Positions 1-7,266 of a DNA stretch of 64,000 nucleotides are shown one piece after another. This DNA comes from Herbidospora yilanensis (GTDB lineage: Bacteria; Actinomycetota; Actinomycetes; Streptosporangiales; Streptosporangiaceae), in NCBI RefSeq assembly GCF_001570565.1, contig NZ_BBXE01000022.1, forward strand, positions 183,445 to 247,444. The letters run 5' to 3'. The notes beneath the pieces were generated by a model that searched no databases, was not told the origin of the DNA, and saw only the letters and a program-made list of their open reading frames with translations. Made by a program: the position numbers and the translations under genes. Numbering within the stretch: the stretch's first letter is position 1; every line of letters starts with the position of its first letter.

Positions 1-187
1 TGTCATTAATAGGGTCGGGGTGGTGCCGTAAATAGGTGTCCCGACGATATGACCGACTATCAGATCATTGCGCGAACGTCCCGGTTTAAAGCGAAGTGCG
101 ATAATGCAGATAGGCTAGCGGGGGTTGGCCGTGACTGCGAGGATCTAGACCCAGCACAGAACGTGAAGCTTCACGGGTGGGGAAAAC

Positions 188-1546
188 ATGAGGCGCTTTC
201 TGATCGCGTTATCCGGGGCGCGGCCTGATGTCCTGGCACGTTGTAAAGGCGAGACCGCGAAATTCGAAGGTGTCGGCGGAGCGGTGCTGACCACGGCGGT
301 GATCGCCGTGATCTCGATGTGTTTCGCCCTGGTGAGCGCCCTCGACGTCGGCATCTGGCTGGCCGTGCCGACCGCGCTGGTCTGGGGTCTGATGATCCTG
401 AGCCTCGACCGGTGGCTGGTCACCACGATGCGGAGCGACAGCCCGCGCCGTTTCGCGCTGGCGGTGCCGCGTCTTCTCATGGCCGTCCTGCTCGGCGCCG
501 TCATCTCGACGCCATTGGTGCTGCAAATCTTCAAATCGGAAATCGATGCACAAATCGTAGAAATCAAGCAGCAGCGTGCCGAAGAGTTCGCCCGAGAGCA
601 GTCCCAGGGCACGGTGGGCAAGAGCGTCGACGAGCTCCGCGCCGACGTGACCCGGCTGCAGCAGGTCATTTCGTCCGGCGGAGACGTTCCGGTCGACCCC
701 TCGCAGGACACCAAGATCAAGTCACTGCAGGCCGAGCGGGCAAGCGCCGAGAAACAGTCCGAAAAGCACTACAAGGAATGGCAGTGCCAGCTCTACGGCG
801 GCGACGGCTGCACCAAGAAGGGCGACGGCCCCCTCGCCCAGAGCAGCAAGAAGGCCTACGACCGGAGCCAGGCCCGCATCGCCGACCTGAACCGGCAGAT
901 CGAGAGCCGCAAGCAGGAGCTCACCGCCGCCGGCGCCGACGCGAAGGAGAGCAGGCTGGCCAGCGCCCGCGAGGCGCTGCCGAAGGCGCAGGAGCAACTC
1001 GACCTGGCGGTGCAGCGGCAGTCCGACCTGCAGGCCGTCTTCGACGAGGAGAACCTCGTCACCAACGGCCTGCTGATCCGGCTCCAGGCCCTCAACGAGG
1101 TCACCGGCAAGGACACCACGCTCAGCACCGCCCGGACCGTGCTGTTCCTGCTGTTCCTGCTCATCGAGTGCCTGCCGGTGACGATCAAGCTCATGATGCG
1201 GCCGGGCAACTACGAGCGGGTGCTCGCCCTCGCGGAGAAGGACGAATACCGCAAGGCCCGCAGCGCCTTCAACGAGGGCGGCCCTCATGGTGAGGGCGGC
1301 GAACCCGATCCCGGCGGGTCGTGGAACGTGTGGGGTGTCTGGTCCCGGCCGTCCGACACGGGCGACAACTGGAAGTCGCCGGGCCCGCGCGGCCCCAACG
1401 GCACCAGCGTCGAAGACCGCCCCGACCCGGCGGGCGGCATGCGCGACGACGACGCGCTGCGCCGGATGAACGACACCAGGGCCGCGCGACTGTCGAGCAT
1501 CGACCGCCCCGGCGGCGTGGAACTGCTGCCCGACGACGACCACTGA
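188..1546 (+). CDS. DUF4407 domain membrane protein
   Basis: 452-aa integral membrane protein of the DUF4407 family, whose function is not established. Hydrophobic segments lie at about residues 36-75 (two passes), 88-110 and 318-345. Between the last two is a long charged, coiled-coil-rich region (about 115-310) that should form one soluble domain. The C-terminal 80 residues are Gly/Pro/Asp-rich and probably disordered. The ATG follows a weak purine-rich site (ggggaaaac). The Ser/Thr kinase gene begins 7 nt after the stop, so the two are very likely co-transcribed and the kinase may act on or with this protein (inference). The 187 bases upstream are the only leader seen; they hold AT-richer promoter-like sequence but no clear operator. 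Confidence 0.85.
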   Translation: MRRFLIALSGARPDVLARCKGETAKFEGVGGAVLTTAVIAVISMCFALVSALDVGIWLAVPTALVWGLMILSLDRWLVTTMRSDSPRRFALAVPRLLMAVLLGAVISTPLVLQIFKSEIDAQIVEIKQQRAEEFAREQSQGTVGKSVDELRADVTRLQQVISSGGDVPVDPSQDTKIKSLQAERASAEKQSEKHYKEWQCQLYGGDGCTKKGDGPLAQSSKKAYDRSQARIADLNRQIESRKQELTAAGADAKESRLASAREALPKAQEQLDLAVQRQSDLQAVFDEENLVTNGLLIRLQALNEVTGKDTTLSTARTVLFLLFLLIECLPVTIKLMMRPGNYERVLALAEKDEYRKARSAFNEGGPHGEGGEPDPGGSWNVWGVWSRPSDTGDNWKSPGPRGPNGTSVEDRPDPAGGMRDDDALRRMNDTRAARLSSIDRPGGVELLPDDDH

Positions 1547-1553
1547 CAGCAGG

Positions 1554-3359
1554 ATGATCAACGACAGGTACGAGCTGATCCGTCAGCTCGGCGCAGGTGG
1601 CATGGGCACCGTCTGGGTGGCCCGCGACACCATGCTCGGCCGGAAGGTGGCGCTCAAACGCATCACCCTGTCCGGCCACAAGGAGGCCGTCGAGACACAG
1701 CGCCAGCGCGCCCTGCGCGAGGCGCGGGCCGCCGCGTCCGTCCACCACCCGGCGGTGGTCCCCGTCCACGACTGGTTCCTCGACGACGACGGCGCCCCGT
1801 GGATCGTGATGGCCTACATCGAGGGCGCCACGCTCGAAGAGTGGATGGAGCGCGGCCCGCGCACCGAGCGCGAGGTGGCCACCCTGGCCCGCCAGGTGCT
1901 GGGCGGCCTGATGGCCGTCCACCGGGTCGGCGTGCTGCACCGCGACATCAAGCCCGCGAACATCGTGGTCACCCGGGACGAGCACGTGTGCCTGGTCGAC
2001 TTCGGGATCGCCCGCATCGTCGGCGAGACCGGCGTCACCGCGACCGGCCTGCTGCTCGGCACGGTCGAATACATGGCCCCCGAACGGGTCAACGACCGCG
2101 CCCAGTCCCCGGCGGCCGACCTGTGGTCCTTCGGTGTGACCTTCATCCACGCCCTGGAGGGACACTCCCCGTTCCGGCGCGGCAGCTTCCCCGCCACCTT
2201 CCTGGCCATCCTGAACGACCCCCTGCCACCACCCCGCAGACCCGGTCCTCTGTACGACGCCCTGACGGCCGTCCTGCCGAAGGATCCCGGCCGCCGCATT
2301 TCGGCCGAGACGCTGGCCGCCCGCCTGGACAGGATCATCGCCCCACGGGAGCCGGGTTCTCCCGCGCGGCGCGGCCCGACCGCGTCCGGGCGGCCGGACC
2401 CGCGCGACCGGGCGGCTCCCCGGCGATCGGAACCCGGCGCGCGGGGCGGGCCGGTGCGGCCTCGTGCGCAGGGCGACTCGGGCGCGCCTTCTGACCTTCA
2501 GGCTCGGCGCCGGGAGGCCTCTGGGCGATCGGATCCTGACGGGCGGGGCGGCTCGGGCAGGCCCGTGCAGTCGAATCCCCATGGGCAGGGTGGGTCGGCC
2601 GCCTCTGGGCAGTCGGGTCCTCGTGCACAGGGTGGGTCGGCCGCGTCCAGCCAGTCGGATCCCCTTGGGCAGGGTGGGTCGGCCGCCTCTGGGCAGTCGG
2701 ATCCTCATGCGGGGGGTGGCCTGGCCGCCTCTAGGCAGTTGGATCCCCTTGGGCAGGGTGGCTTGGCTGACTCTGGGCAGTTGGATCCTCATGCAAAGGG
2801 TGGTCCGGCCGCGCCCAGCCAGATCGGTCCCTCCCAGCGCCGTGGTCCGGTCCCGCCCCGAGAGGCCGCCCATCCCCGGCGAGGTGGCCCACGCGGGGCC
2901 GACGCCGCAGACGGTTCGGGTCGGCCCGCCGTATCCATCGGGCGGATGGAGCCGCGCGGAGCGGCCCAGGAACTCGACGACCTGGTGACGACTCGCCCCC
3001 ACGAGGTGGCCGCGACGCTGAGGGCCCTGCCCCTGGAGCGGGCCGGGCGCATCCTCGGGCTCATGCGTCCGGACGGGGCGGCGGCGGTGCTGGGCGTTCT
3101 GCCGCCCGACCAGGGTGTGCGCCTGCTCTCGCACACCGGCGAGCGCACGGCCGGGGCGTTGCTCGGCGTGCTCGGTGTCACCGTGGCGGCGACGCGGCTC
3201 GTTGAGGCGATGACCCTGGCCCGTGCCTGCGAGGTGCTGGAGCACGTGCCGCCGGCGGTGATCGCCGGGCTGCTCAAGGCGTCGTCCGACGGCCGGTCGG
3301 GCCGTCTGCTCAAAGGCCTCAGCCCCGCCACCAGAGCCCAGATCGCCGACACCTACTGA
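1554..3359 (+). CDS. Ser/Thr protein kinase with repeat linker and helical C-terminal domain
   Basis: 601-aa soluble Hanks-type kinase (PknB class). The kinase domain spans about residues 6-262: glycine loop GAGGMG, catalytic Lys35 (VALK), HRDIKPAN near 128, DFG near 149. Residues about 265-440 are Pro/Gly/Ser-rich and include six 14-residue repeats. The last 130 residues form a Leu/Ala-rich helical domain resembling MgtE-N/FliG-type superhelices (HEVAATLRALP, AAAVLGVLPP). No transmembrane segment or PASTA repeat is visible, so it differs from PknB and is expected to be cytosolic, perhaps docking to the DUF4407 membrane protein encoded 7 nt upstream. Substrate unknown. Confidence 0.9.
   Translation: MINDRYELIRQLGAGGMGTVWVARDTMLGRKVALKRITLSGHKEAVETQRQRALREARAAASVHHPAVVPVHDWFLDDDGAPWIVMAYIEGATLEEWMERGPRTEREVATLARQVLGGLMAVHRVGVLHRDIKPANIVVTRDEHVCLVDFGIARIVGETGVTATGLLLGTVEYMAPERVNDRAQSPAADLWSFGVTFIHALEGHSPFRRGSFPATFLAILNDPLPPPRRPGPLYDALTAVLPKDPGRRISAETLAARLDRIIAPREPGSPARRGPTASGRPDPRDRAAPRRSEPGARGGPVRPRAQGDSGAPSDLQARRREASGRSDPDGRGGSGRPVQSNPHGQGGSAASGQSGPRAQGGSAASSQSDPLGQGGSAASGQSDPHAGGGLAASRQLDPLGQGGLADSGQLDPHAKGGPAAPSQIGPSQRRGPVPPREAAHPRRGGPRGADAADGSGRPAVSIGRMEPRGAAQELDDLVTTRPHEVAATLRALPLERAGRILGLMRPDGAAAVLGVLPPDQGVRLLSHTGERTAGALLGVLGVTVAATRLVEAMTLARACEVLEHVPPAVIAGLLKASSDGRSGRLLKGLSPATRAQIADTY
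2583..2834 (+). repeat. six tandem 42-bp repeats inside the kinase gene
   Basis: Six consecutive 42-bp units, in frame, each encoding 14 residues of the type GQGGSAASGQSDPH. Later units diverge (S to L changes). Units keep the reading frame, so copy number could change without frameshift. It is a low-complexity protein linker, not a CRISPR array: there are no spacers. Confidence 0.85.
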
Positions 3360-3472
3360 TCTTGCGTCGCCGAGGTGCGGTGTGGCGGCATTGGTCGCGC
3401 ATGCTGGTCGCCGGGGGGCGCCCGTGGCCTCCATGTGTTCACCCTGCCGGGCACCCCGGAACCCTGAGCGGT

Positions 3473-4084
3473 TCAGTTGCCGCGGACGACGATGTCGCCG
3501 TAGGAGGTGACGGCGCGGATGTCGACGGTGAGGTTCCCGTCGAACTTCTGGCGGAGGTCGCGCAGGGTGCCGTGACCGGTGGTCGCCTGGAGTCCCGCCG
3601 AGACGCCCGCCGCGACCCCGACCTCGATCGTGCCGGCGCTGGTCTTCAGGTCGAGCAGGCCGCTGACGGCCTCGGCGACGCGGATGTCGCCCTGCGCGGT
3701 GTCGGCGATGACGGGCCCGTCGACGATGCCGAGGGAGATGTCGCCCCTGGCGGTCTGGACCCGGTTGCCGCCGAAGCGGCCTTCGGTCCGGAAGTCGGTG
3801 GCCATGCCGCTGCCCTCGATCGCCGATCCGGCCGGCAACTCGACGGTCACCTCCACCGAGCCGCTCTTGCCGAACCGGGGCCCTTCGGGAGCCCTGACCT
3901 CCAGGATTCCGCCGTCGAAGGCGACGGTGGTCTGCTCGGCCGCCTTGACGTCGATCGCGCCGCCGGGGTTGCCGGGCCGGACGTCGACGACGGTGTCCGC
4001 GCGGTCGCCGGCGACGATCCGGACGAGCCCCATCGGGACGGAGATCTTGGCGGTGATGGCCTGGGGGGTGTCGAACTTCTGCAT
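3473..4084 (-). CDS. DUF4097 family beta-helix protein
   Basis: 203-aa protein with the repeating short beta-strand pattern of DUF4097 (putative adhesin/LiaG-like) proteins; molecular role unknown. No signal peptide or membrane span is seen. The start MQKFDTPQAI at 4084 is chosen because GGAG lies 7 nt upstream; an upstream in-frame ATG at 4153 has no ribosome site and runs through the probable operator region. It is transcribed away from the GbsR/MarR-like regulator at 4316, a pairing that suggests the regulator controls it (inference). Confidence 0.8.
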   Translation of the reverse strand: MQKFDTPQAITAKISVPMGLVRIVAGDRADTVVDVRPGNPGGAIDVKAAEQTTVAFDGGILEVRAPEGPRFGKSGSVEVTVELPAGSAIEGSGMATDFRTEGRFGGNRVQTARGDISLGIVDGPVIADTAQGDIRVAEAVSGLLDLKTSAGTIEVGVAAGVSAGLQATTGHGTLRDLRQKFDGNLTVDIRAVTSYGDIVVRGN

Positions 4085-4202
4085 GTTGTGCTCCGTGGTG
4101 TCCGCTGTGTTTCTGACATTGGAAAGGCTATGTTGCGTTCGCGAATCCTTCAACTAGCTCGTTGCTTTAGAAGTGCATTACAGCAGCTCAAAGTGGTGAA
4201 AT

Positions 4203-4256
4203 CATTGCAATGGTCGTGCACGTGAACGCAATGCAGGATCGCTCTGTGTTGCAATG
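4203..4256. promoter_or_regulatory. candidate operators of the GbsR/MarR-like regulator
   Basis: The 231-bp divergent gap is AT-richer than its surroundings and holds a perfect 10-bp palindrome CATTGCAATG at 4203-4212, a second TTGCAATG at 4249-4256 and a related aacgcaatgca between them; a further ttgcg copy lies near 4133. Repeated half-sites between a regulator and its divergent neighbour suggest autoregulation and control of the DUF4097 gene. Binding is inferred. Confidence 0.4.
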
Positions 4257-4315
4257 AGTTTAAGTGAACGCCATAATCGGCAACGTCGAGCAGTCGAGGG
4301 AAGGGGCGTGGCCCG

Positions 4316-5032
4316 ATGCCGGGAGGAAGACTCAGTCAGCAGGAGCGTCAGCAGATCGCCGCGGGGCTGGCCGACGGGCTGGCCTACGCGGAGATCGCCC
4401 GGGGGCTGGGCCGGCCCACGTCGACCGTCACGCGTGAGGTCATGCGCAACGGCGGGCCGGCCGCCTACCGCGCCGAGATGGCCCACCGGGCCACCGAACG
4501 CCGTGCCCACCGCCGCAAACGGTCACCCGCCGGCACTCCATCGGCGGAGCCCGACGCCTACGGCCGCGATCCCGAGGCCGTGCGCGACTTCGAGGAGTCG
4601 TTCACGACCTCGTTCGTCGAGTCGGGGCTGCCGCGCATGATGTCGCGGATCCTGACCTGCCTCTACGTCAGCGACAGCGGCGGGATGACCGCCGCCGAGC
4701 TCGTCCGGCGCCTTCAGGTCAGCCCGGCGTCCATCTCGAAATCCATCGCCTTCCTGGAAAGCCGGGCCCTCGTCCGGCGGGAACGTCAGCACGACCGCCG
4801 CGAGCGCTACGTCGTCGACCTCGACCTCTGGTATCAGTCGATGCTGGCCAGCGCCCGCGCGAACGACCGTGTCGTCGTGGCGGCCCGGCAGGGTGTCGAG
4901 GTGCTGGGGCGGGAGACCCCGGCGGGGCAGCGCCTCGAGTCCGTCGCCCGCTTCATGGACCACGTGACCAACGACCTGATCCGCTCGACGTTGCAGTGGC
5001 GCCCCGTCCTCTTCCCGGACAGCGTCGACTGA
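4316..5032 (+). CDS. GbsR/MarR-like transcriptional regulator with IS30-type HTH
   Basis: 238-aa regulator. Residues about 5-45 form a helix-turn-helix of the IS30/HTH_38 type (LADGLAYAEIARGLGRPTSTVTREV). After a basic linker, residues about 75-235 match the GbsR/MarR winged-helix pattern (TAAELVRRLQVSPASISKSIAFLE, then the wing RRERQHDRRERYVV). Two DNA-binding modules in one chain is the notable feature. It is divergent from the DUF4097 gene and probably represses or activates it through the intergenic repeats. Confidence 0.85.
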   Translation: MPGGRLSQQERQQIAAGLADGLAYAEIARGLGRPTSTVTREVMRNGGPAAYRAEMAHRATERRAHRRKRSPAGTPSAEPDAYGRDPEAVRDFEESFTTSFVESGLPRMMSRILTCLYVSDSGGMTAAELVRRLQVSPASISKSIAFLESRALVRRERQHDRRERYVVDLDLWYQSMLASARANDRVVVAARQGVEVLGRETPAGQRLESVARFMDHVTNDLIRSTLQWRPVLFPDSVD

Positions 5033-5089
5033 TCGCGGCCCGTACCCGTGAATCCGCGTTGATCGCGGGGGACGGGGTAAGGCGGCCAC

Positions 5090-5308
5090 ATGACCAAAAA
5101 GGACGAACCGTCCAAAGGTGACGAAGTCACGTGGAAGAGCCACGGTCAGACCGTCCACGGCAAGGTCGAGAAGAAGATCACCAAGCGGACCGAGGAATCG
5201 GGCCGCACGGTCGACGCCTCGCCGGACGAGCCGCAGTACCGCGTGCGCAGCGACAAGAGCGGGCGGACCGCCGTACACAAGCCGGAGGCCCTCGATGACG
5301 ACGGGTGA
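5090..5308 (+). CDS. DUF2945 (Tudor-like) small protein
   Basis: 72-aa hydrophilic protein of the DUF2945 family, recognised from GDEVTWKSHGQTVHGKVEKK and the closing YRVRSDKSGRTAVHKPEAL. The fold is SH3/Tudor-like; no biochemical role is established. Its stop overlaps the start of the DUF3140 gene by 14 nt, so the two are co-translated. Such proteins commonly sit with DUF3140, DUF2795 and DUF4383 genes in actinobacterial stress-related clusters, as here. Confidence 0.85.
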   Translation: MTKKDEPSKGDEVTWKSHGQTVHGKVEKKITKRTEESGRTVDASPDEPQYRVRSDKSGRTAVHKPEALDDDG

Positions 5309-5621
5309 CGAGGGTTTCGACGGCGCGGTCAACATGACGGCCGCCGAACTGGAGAAGTGGCTCGGCACCGACGAGTCCAAGAGCGTCGGCCAGAAGACCG
5401 GCGGCGGCGAGTCGACCGGCCACGAGTCGGGGCGCAGGATCGTCGAGATCCTGCGCAAACGCAAGGGCGAGCTCACCGACGCCGACCGGGCGCACATGCG
5501 CAAGGTGACCGGCTACGTGCGCCGCCACCTGGCCCAGCGCCCGAGTGGCGACGTCAGCGGCACGCCGTGGCGCTACTCGCTCATGAACTGGGGCCACGAC
5601 CCGGAGAAAGCACGATCTTGA
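5295..5621 (+). CDS. DUF3140 domain protein
   Basis: 108-aa protein of the DUF3140 family (AAELEKWLGTDESKSVGQK, then RRIVEILRKRKGELTDADRAHMRKVTGYVRRHLAQRP, then WRYSLMNWGHDP), a family suggested to bind DNA but uncharacterised. Start ATG 5295 lies inside the end of the DUF2945 gene; an upstream in-frame extension to 5118 is Arg/Ser-rich out-of-frame translation of that gene and was rejected. The 3' end overlaps the convergent dehydrogenase gene by 41 bp. Confidence 0.85.
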   Translation: MTTGDEGFDGAVNMTAAELEKWLGTDESKSVGQKTGGGESTGHESGRRIVEILRKRKGELTDADRAHMRKVTGYVRRHLAQRPSGDVSGTPWRYSLMNWGHDPEKARS

Positions 5622-6780
5622 TCGCCCCGTCGCGCTTCTTCTGGAACGTCTTGTACGCCTCCGGCGCCTGTTCCAGCGGGAGCCTGTGGGTGGTCAGGTC
5701 CATCACGCCCAGCGGGTCGGCGTCGTCGGTGACCAGGGGCATCAGGTCGTCGATCCAGCGTTTGACGTGGGCCTGGCCCATGCGCAGCGTGATGCCCTTG
5801 TCGAACAGCTTGAGCATCGGCATCGGGTCGCTCATGCCGGCGTACACGCCGGAGATCGAGACGGTGCCGCCGCGGCGGACCGCGTCGAAGGCGGTGTGGA
5901 GCGCGCTCAGGCGGTCGACGCCGGCCGTCGACATGATCGGGGCGGCGAGCTTGTCGGGCAGGAGAGTGGTCATGGTCTGGGCGGCCTTGGCCACGGGTGA
6001 CCCGTGCGCCTCCATGCCGACCGCGTCGATCACGGAGTCGGCGCCGCGCCCGCCGGTCATGTCCAGGATGCGTGCCTGGACGTCGTCGACCTCGGAGGCG
6101 TCGACGGTCTCGACGCCGTGGCGGCGGGCCATCTCCAGCCGCTCCCGCACCCCGTCGACGCCGATCACGCGATGGCCGAGGTGGCGGGCGATGCGGGCGG
6201 ACATCTGGCCGATCGGGCCGAGGCCGAGCACCGCCACCGAGCCGCCCTCGGGCACGTCGGCGAAGGCGACCGCCTGCCAGGACGTGGGCAGCACGTCCGA
6301 CAGGAACAGGAAGCGTTCGTCGGGCGGGCCCTCGGGCACCTTGATCGGGCCGAACTGGGCCTGCGGCACACGCAGGTACTCGGCCTGGCCGCCCGGGACC
6401 TCGCCGTAGAGCCTGGTGTAGCCGAACAGGGCGGCGCCCTTGCCCTGCTCGCGGACCTGGGTGGTCTCGCACTGGGCGTAGAGCCGCTGGTCGCAGGTGT
6501 GGCAGTGGCCGCACGAGATGTTGAACGGGATCACCACCCGGTCGCCGGGCTTGATGTGGGTGACCTCCGGGCCGACCTCTTCGACGATGCCCATGGCCTC
6601 GTGGCCGAGGATGTCGCCCTCCTCGATGAACGGGCCGAACAGTTCGTACAGGTGCAGGTCGGAGCCGCAGATCGCGGTCGAGGTGACCTTGATGATCGCG
6701 TCGTTCGGTTCCTTGATCGCCGGGTCGGCGACCTCGTCGACGCGGACGTCGCGCTTGCCGTGCCAGGTGACTGCCTTCAT
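5581..6780 (-). CDS. zinc-dependent alcohol dehydrogenase (MDR family)
   Basis: 399-aa medium-chain dehydrogenase related to glutathione-independent formaldehyde dehydrogenases. Catalytic zinc ligands are in ICGSDLH and GHEAMG; the structural zinc site is CGHCHTCDQRLYAQC; the Rossmann motif is VLGLGPIG. Start ATG 6780 has GGGAG upstream; a longer in-frame ATG at 6795 lacks a site. It probably oxidises an alcohol or aldehyde with NAD. Two further paralogues lie at 51358 and 52581 in the stress island. Confidence 0.9.
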   Translation of the reverse strand: MKAVTWHGKRDVRVDEVADPAIKEPNDAIIKVTSTAICGSDLHLYELFGPFIEEGDILGHEAMGIVEEVGPEVTHIKPGDRVVIPFNISCGHCHTCDQRLYAQCETTQVREQGKGAALFGYTRLYGEVPGGQAEYLRVPQAQFGPIKVPEGPPDERFLFLSDVLPTSWQAVAFADVPEGGSVAVLGLGPIGQMSARIARHLGHRVIGVDGVRERLEMARRHGVETVDASEVDDVQARILDMTGGRGADSVIDAVGMEAHGSPVAKAAQTMTTLLPDKLAAPIMSTAGVDRLSALHTAFDAVRRGGTVSISGVYAGMSDPMPMLKLFDKGITLRMGQAHVKRWIDDLMPLVTDDADPLGVMDLTTHRLPLEQAPEAYKTFQKKRDGAIKIVLSPGRGPSS

Positions 6781-6810
6781 GATGTGCTCCCTCAACTTGT
6801 GAACAACCGC

Positions 6811-7266
6811 TCAGCTCACGAGCGCCTGGGTCGCCGAGTCCTTCAGCCGGGCGTTGGCCCAGCGGAGCTGGCGGAGCGTCTGCGGGTGGCAGTGCTCGGC
6901 GAGCGACAGCAGGTCGGCCCGCCGCGCGCCCTGGGCGGCCTGGGCCAGCAGTTCCCAGTCGACCGACACCCCGGCCGCCAGCCGGTAGAGATGGCGGAAG
7001 TCGGCCAGCAGCAACACGGAGGGCTCCCGGTGGCCGAGCCAGTCGCGCGTCAGGGCCACGGGCTCCTCCGAAGGCGTCAGGTCGAGCCCGAACTCCTTGC
7101 CCGCCGGGGCGAGCAACCGCAGGTGCCCGGCCGACCAGGCGGCCAGGTCGCGGGCCACGTGGAAGGTCTCGTGGTCGGCTCTGTGGTGGTCGGCCATGGT
7201 GAGCAGGGCCCGGGTCAGCTCGTCCTCCGACCGGTGCAGCTCGTCGAGCAGCAGGTGGAACTTCAC
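6811..7266 (-). CDS. hypothetical protein coupled to the molybdopterin oxidoreductase
   Basis: 151-aa, mostly alpha-helical, soluble protein with many His residues in the first half (DHHRADHETFH). I do not recognise a family. Its ATG overlaps the stop of the molybdopterin oxidoreductase gene by 4 nt (ATGA), which points to translational coupling and a linked function, perhaps in maturation or as a partner (inference). Confidence 0.7.
   Translation of the reverse strand: MKFHLLLDELHRSEDELTRALLTMADHHRADHETFHVARDLAAWSAGHLRLLAPAGKEFGLDLTPSEEPVALTRDWLGHREPSVLLLADFRHLYRLAAGVSVDWELLAQAAQGARRADLLSLAEHCHPQTLRQLRWANARLKDSATQALVS

Noticed and set aside
2583..2834. Possible CRISPR-like repeat array
   Set aside because: Units are contiguous without spacers, keep a 42-bp coding period and lie inside the kinase gene.
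1269..3434. 721-codon minus-strand open frame opposite the kinase gene
   Set aside because: Arg/Pro/Gly-rich shadow of a GC-rich gene; no domain, and the plus strand encodes a clear kinase.
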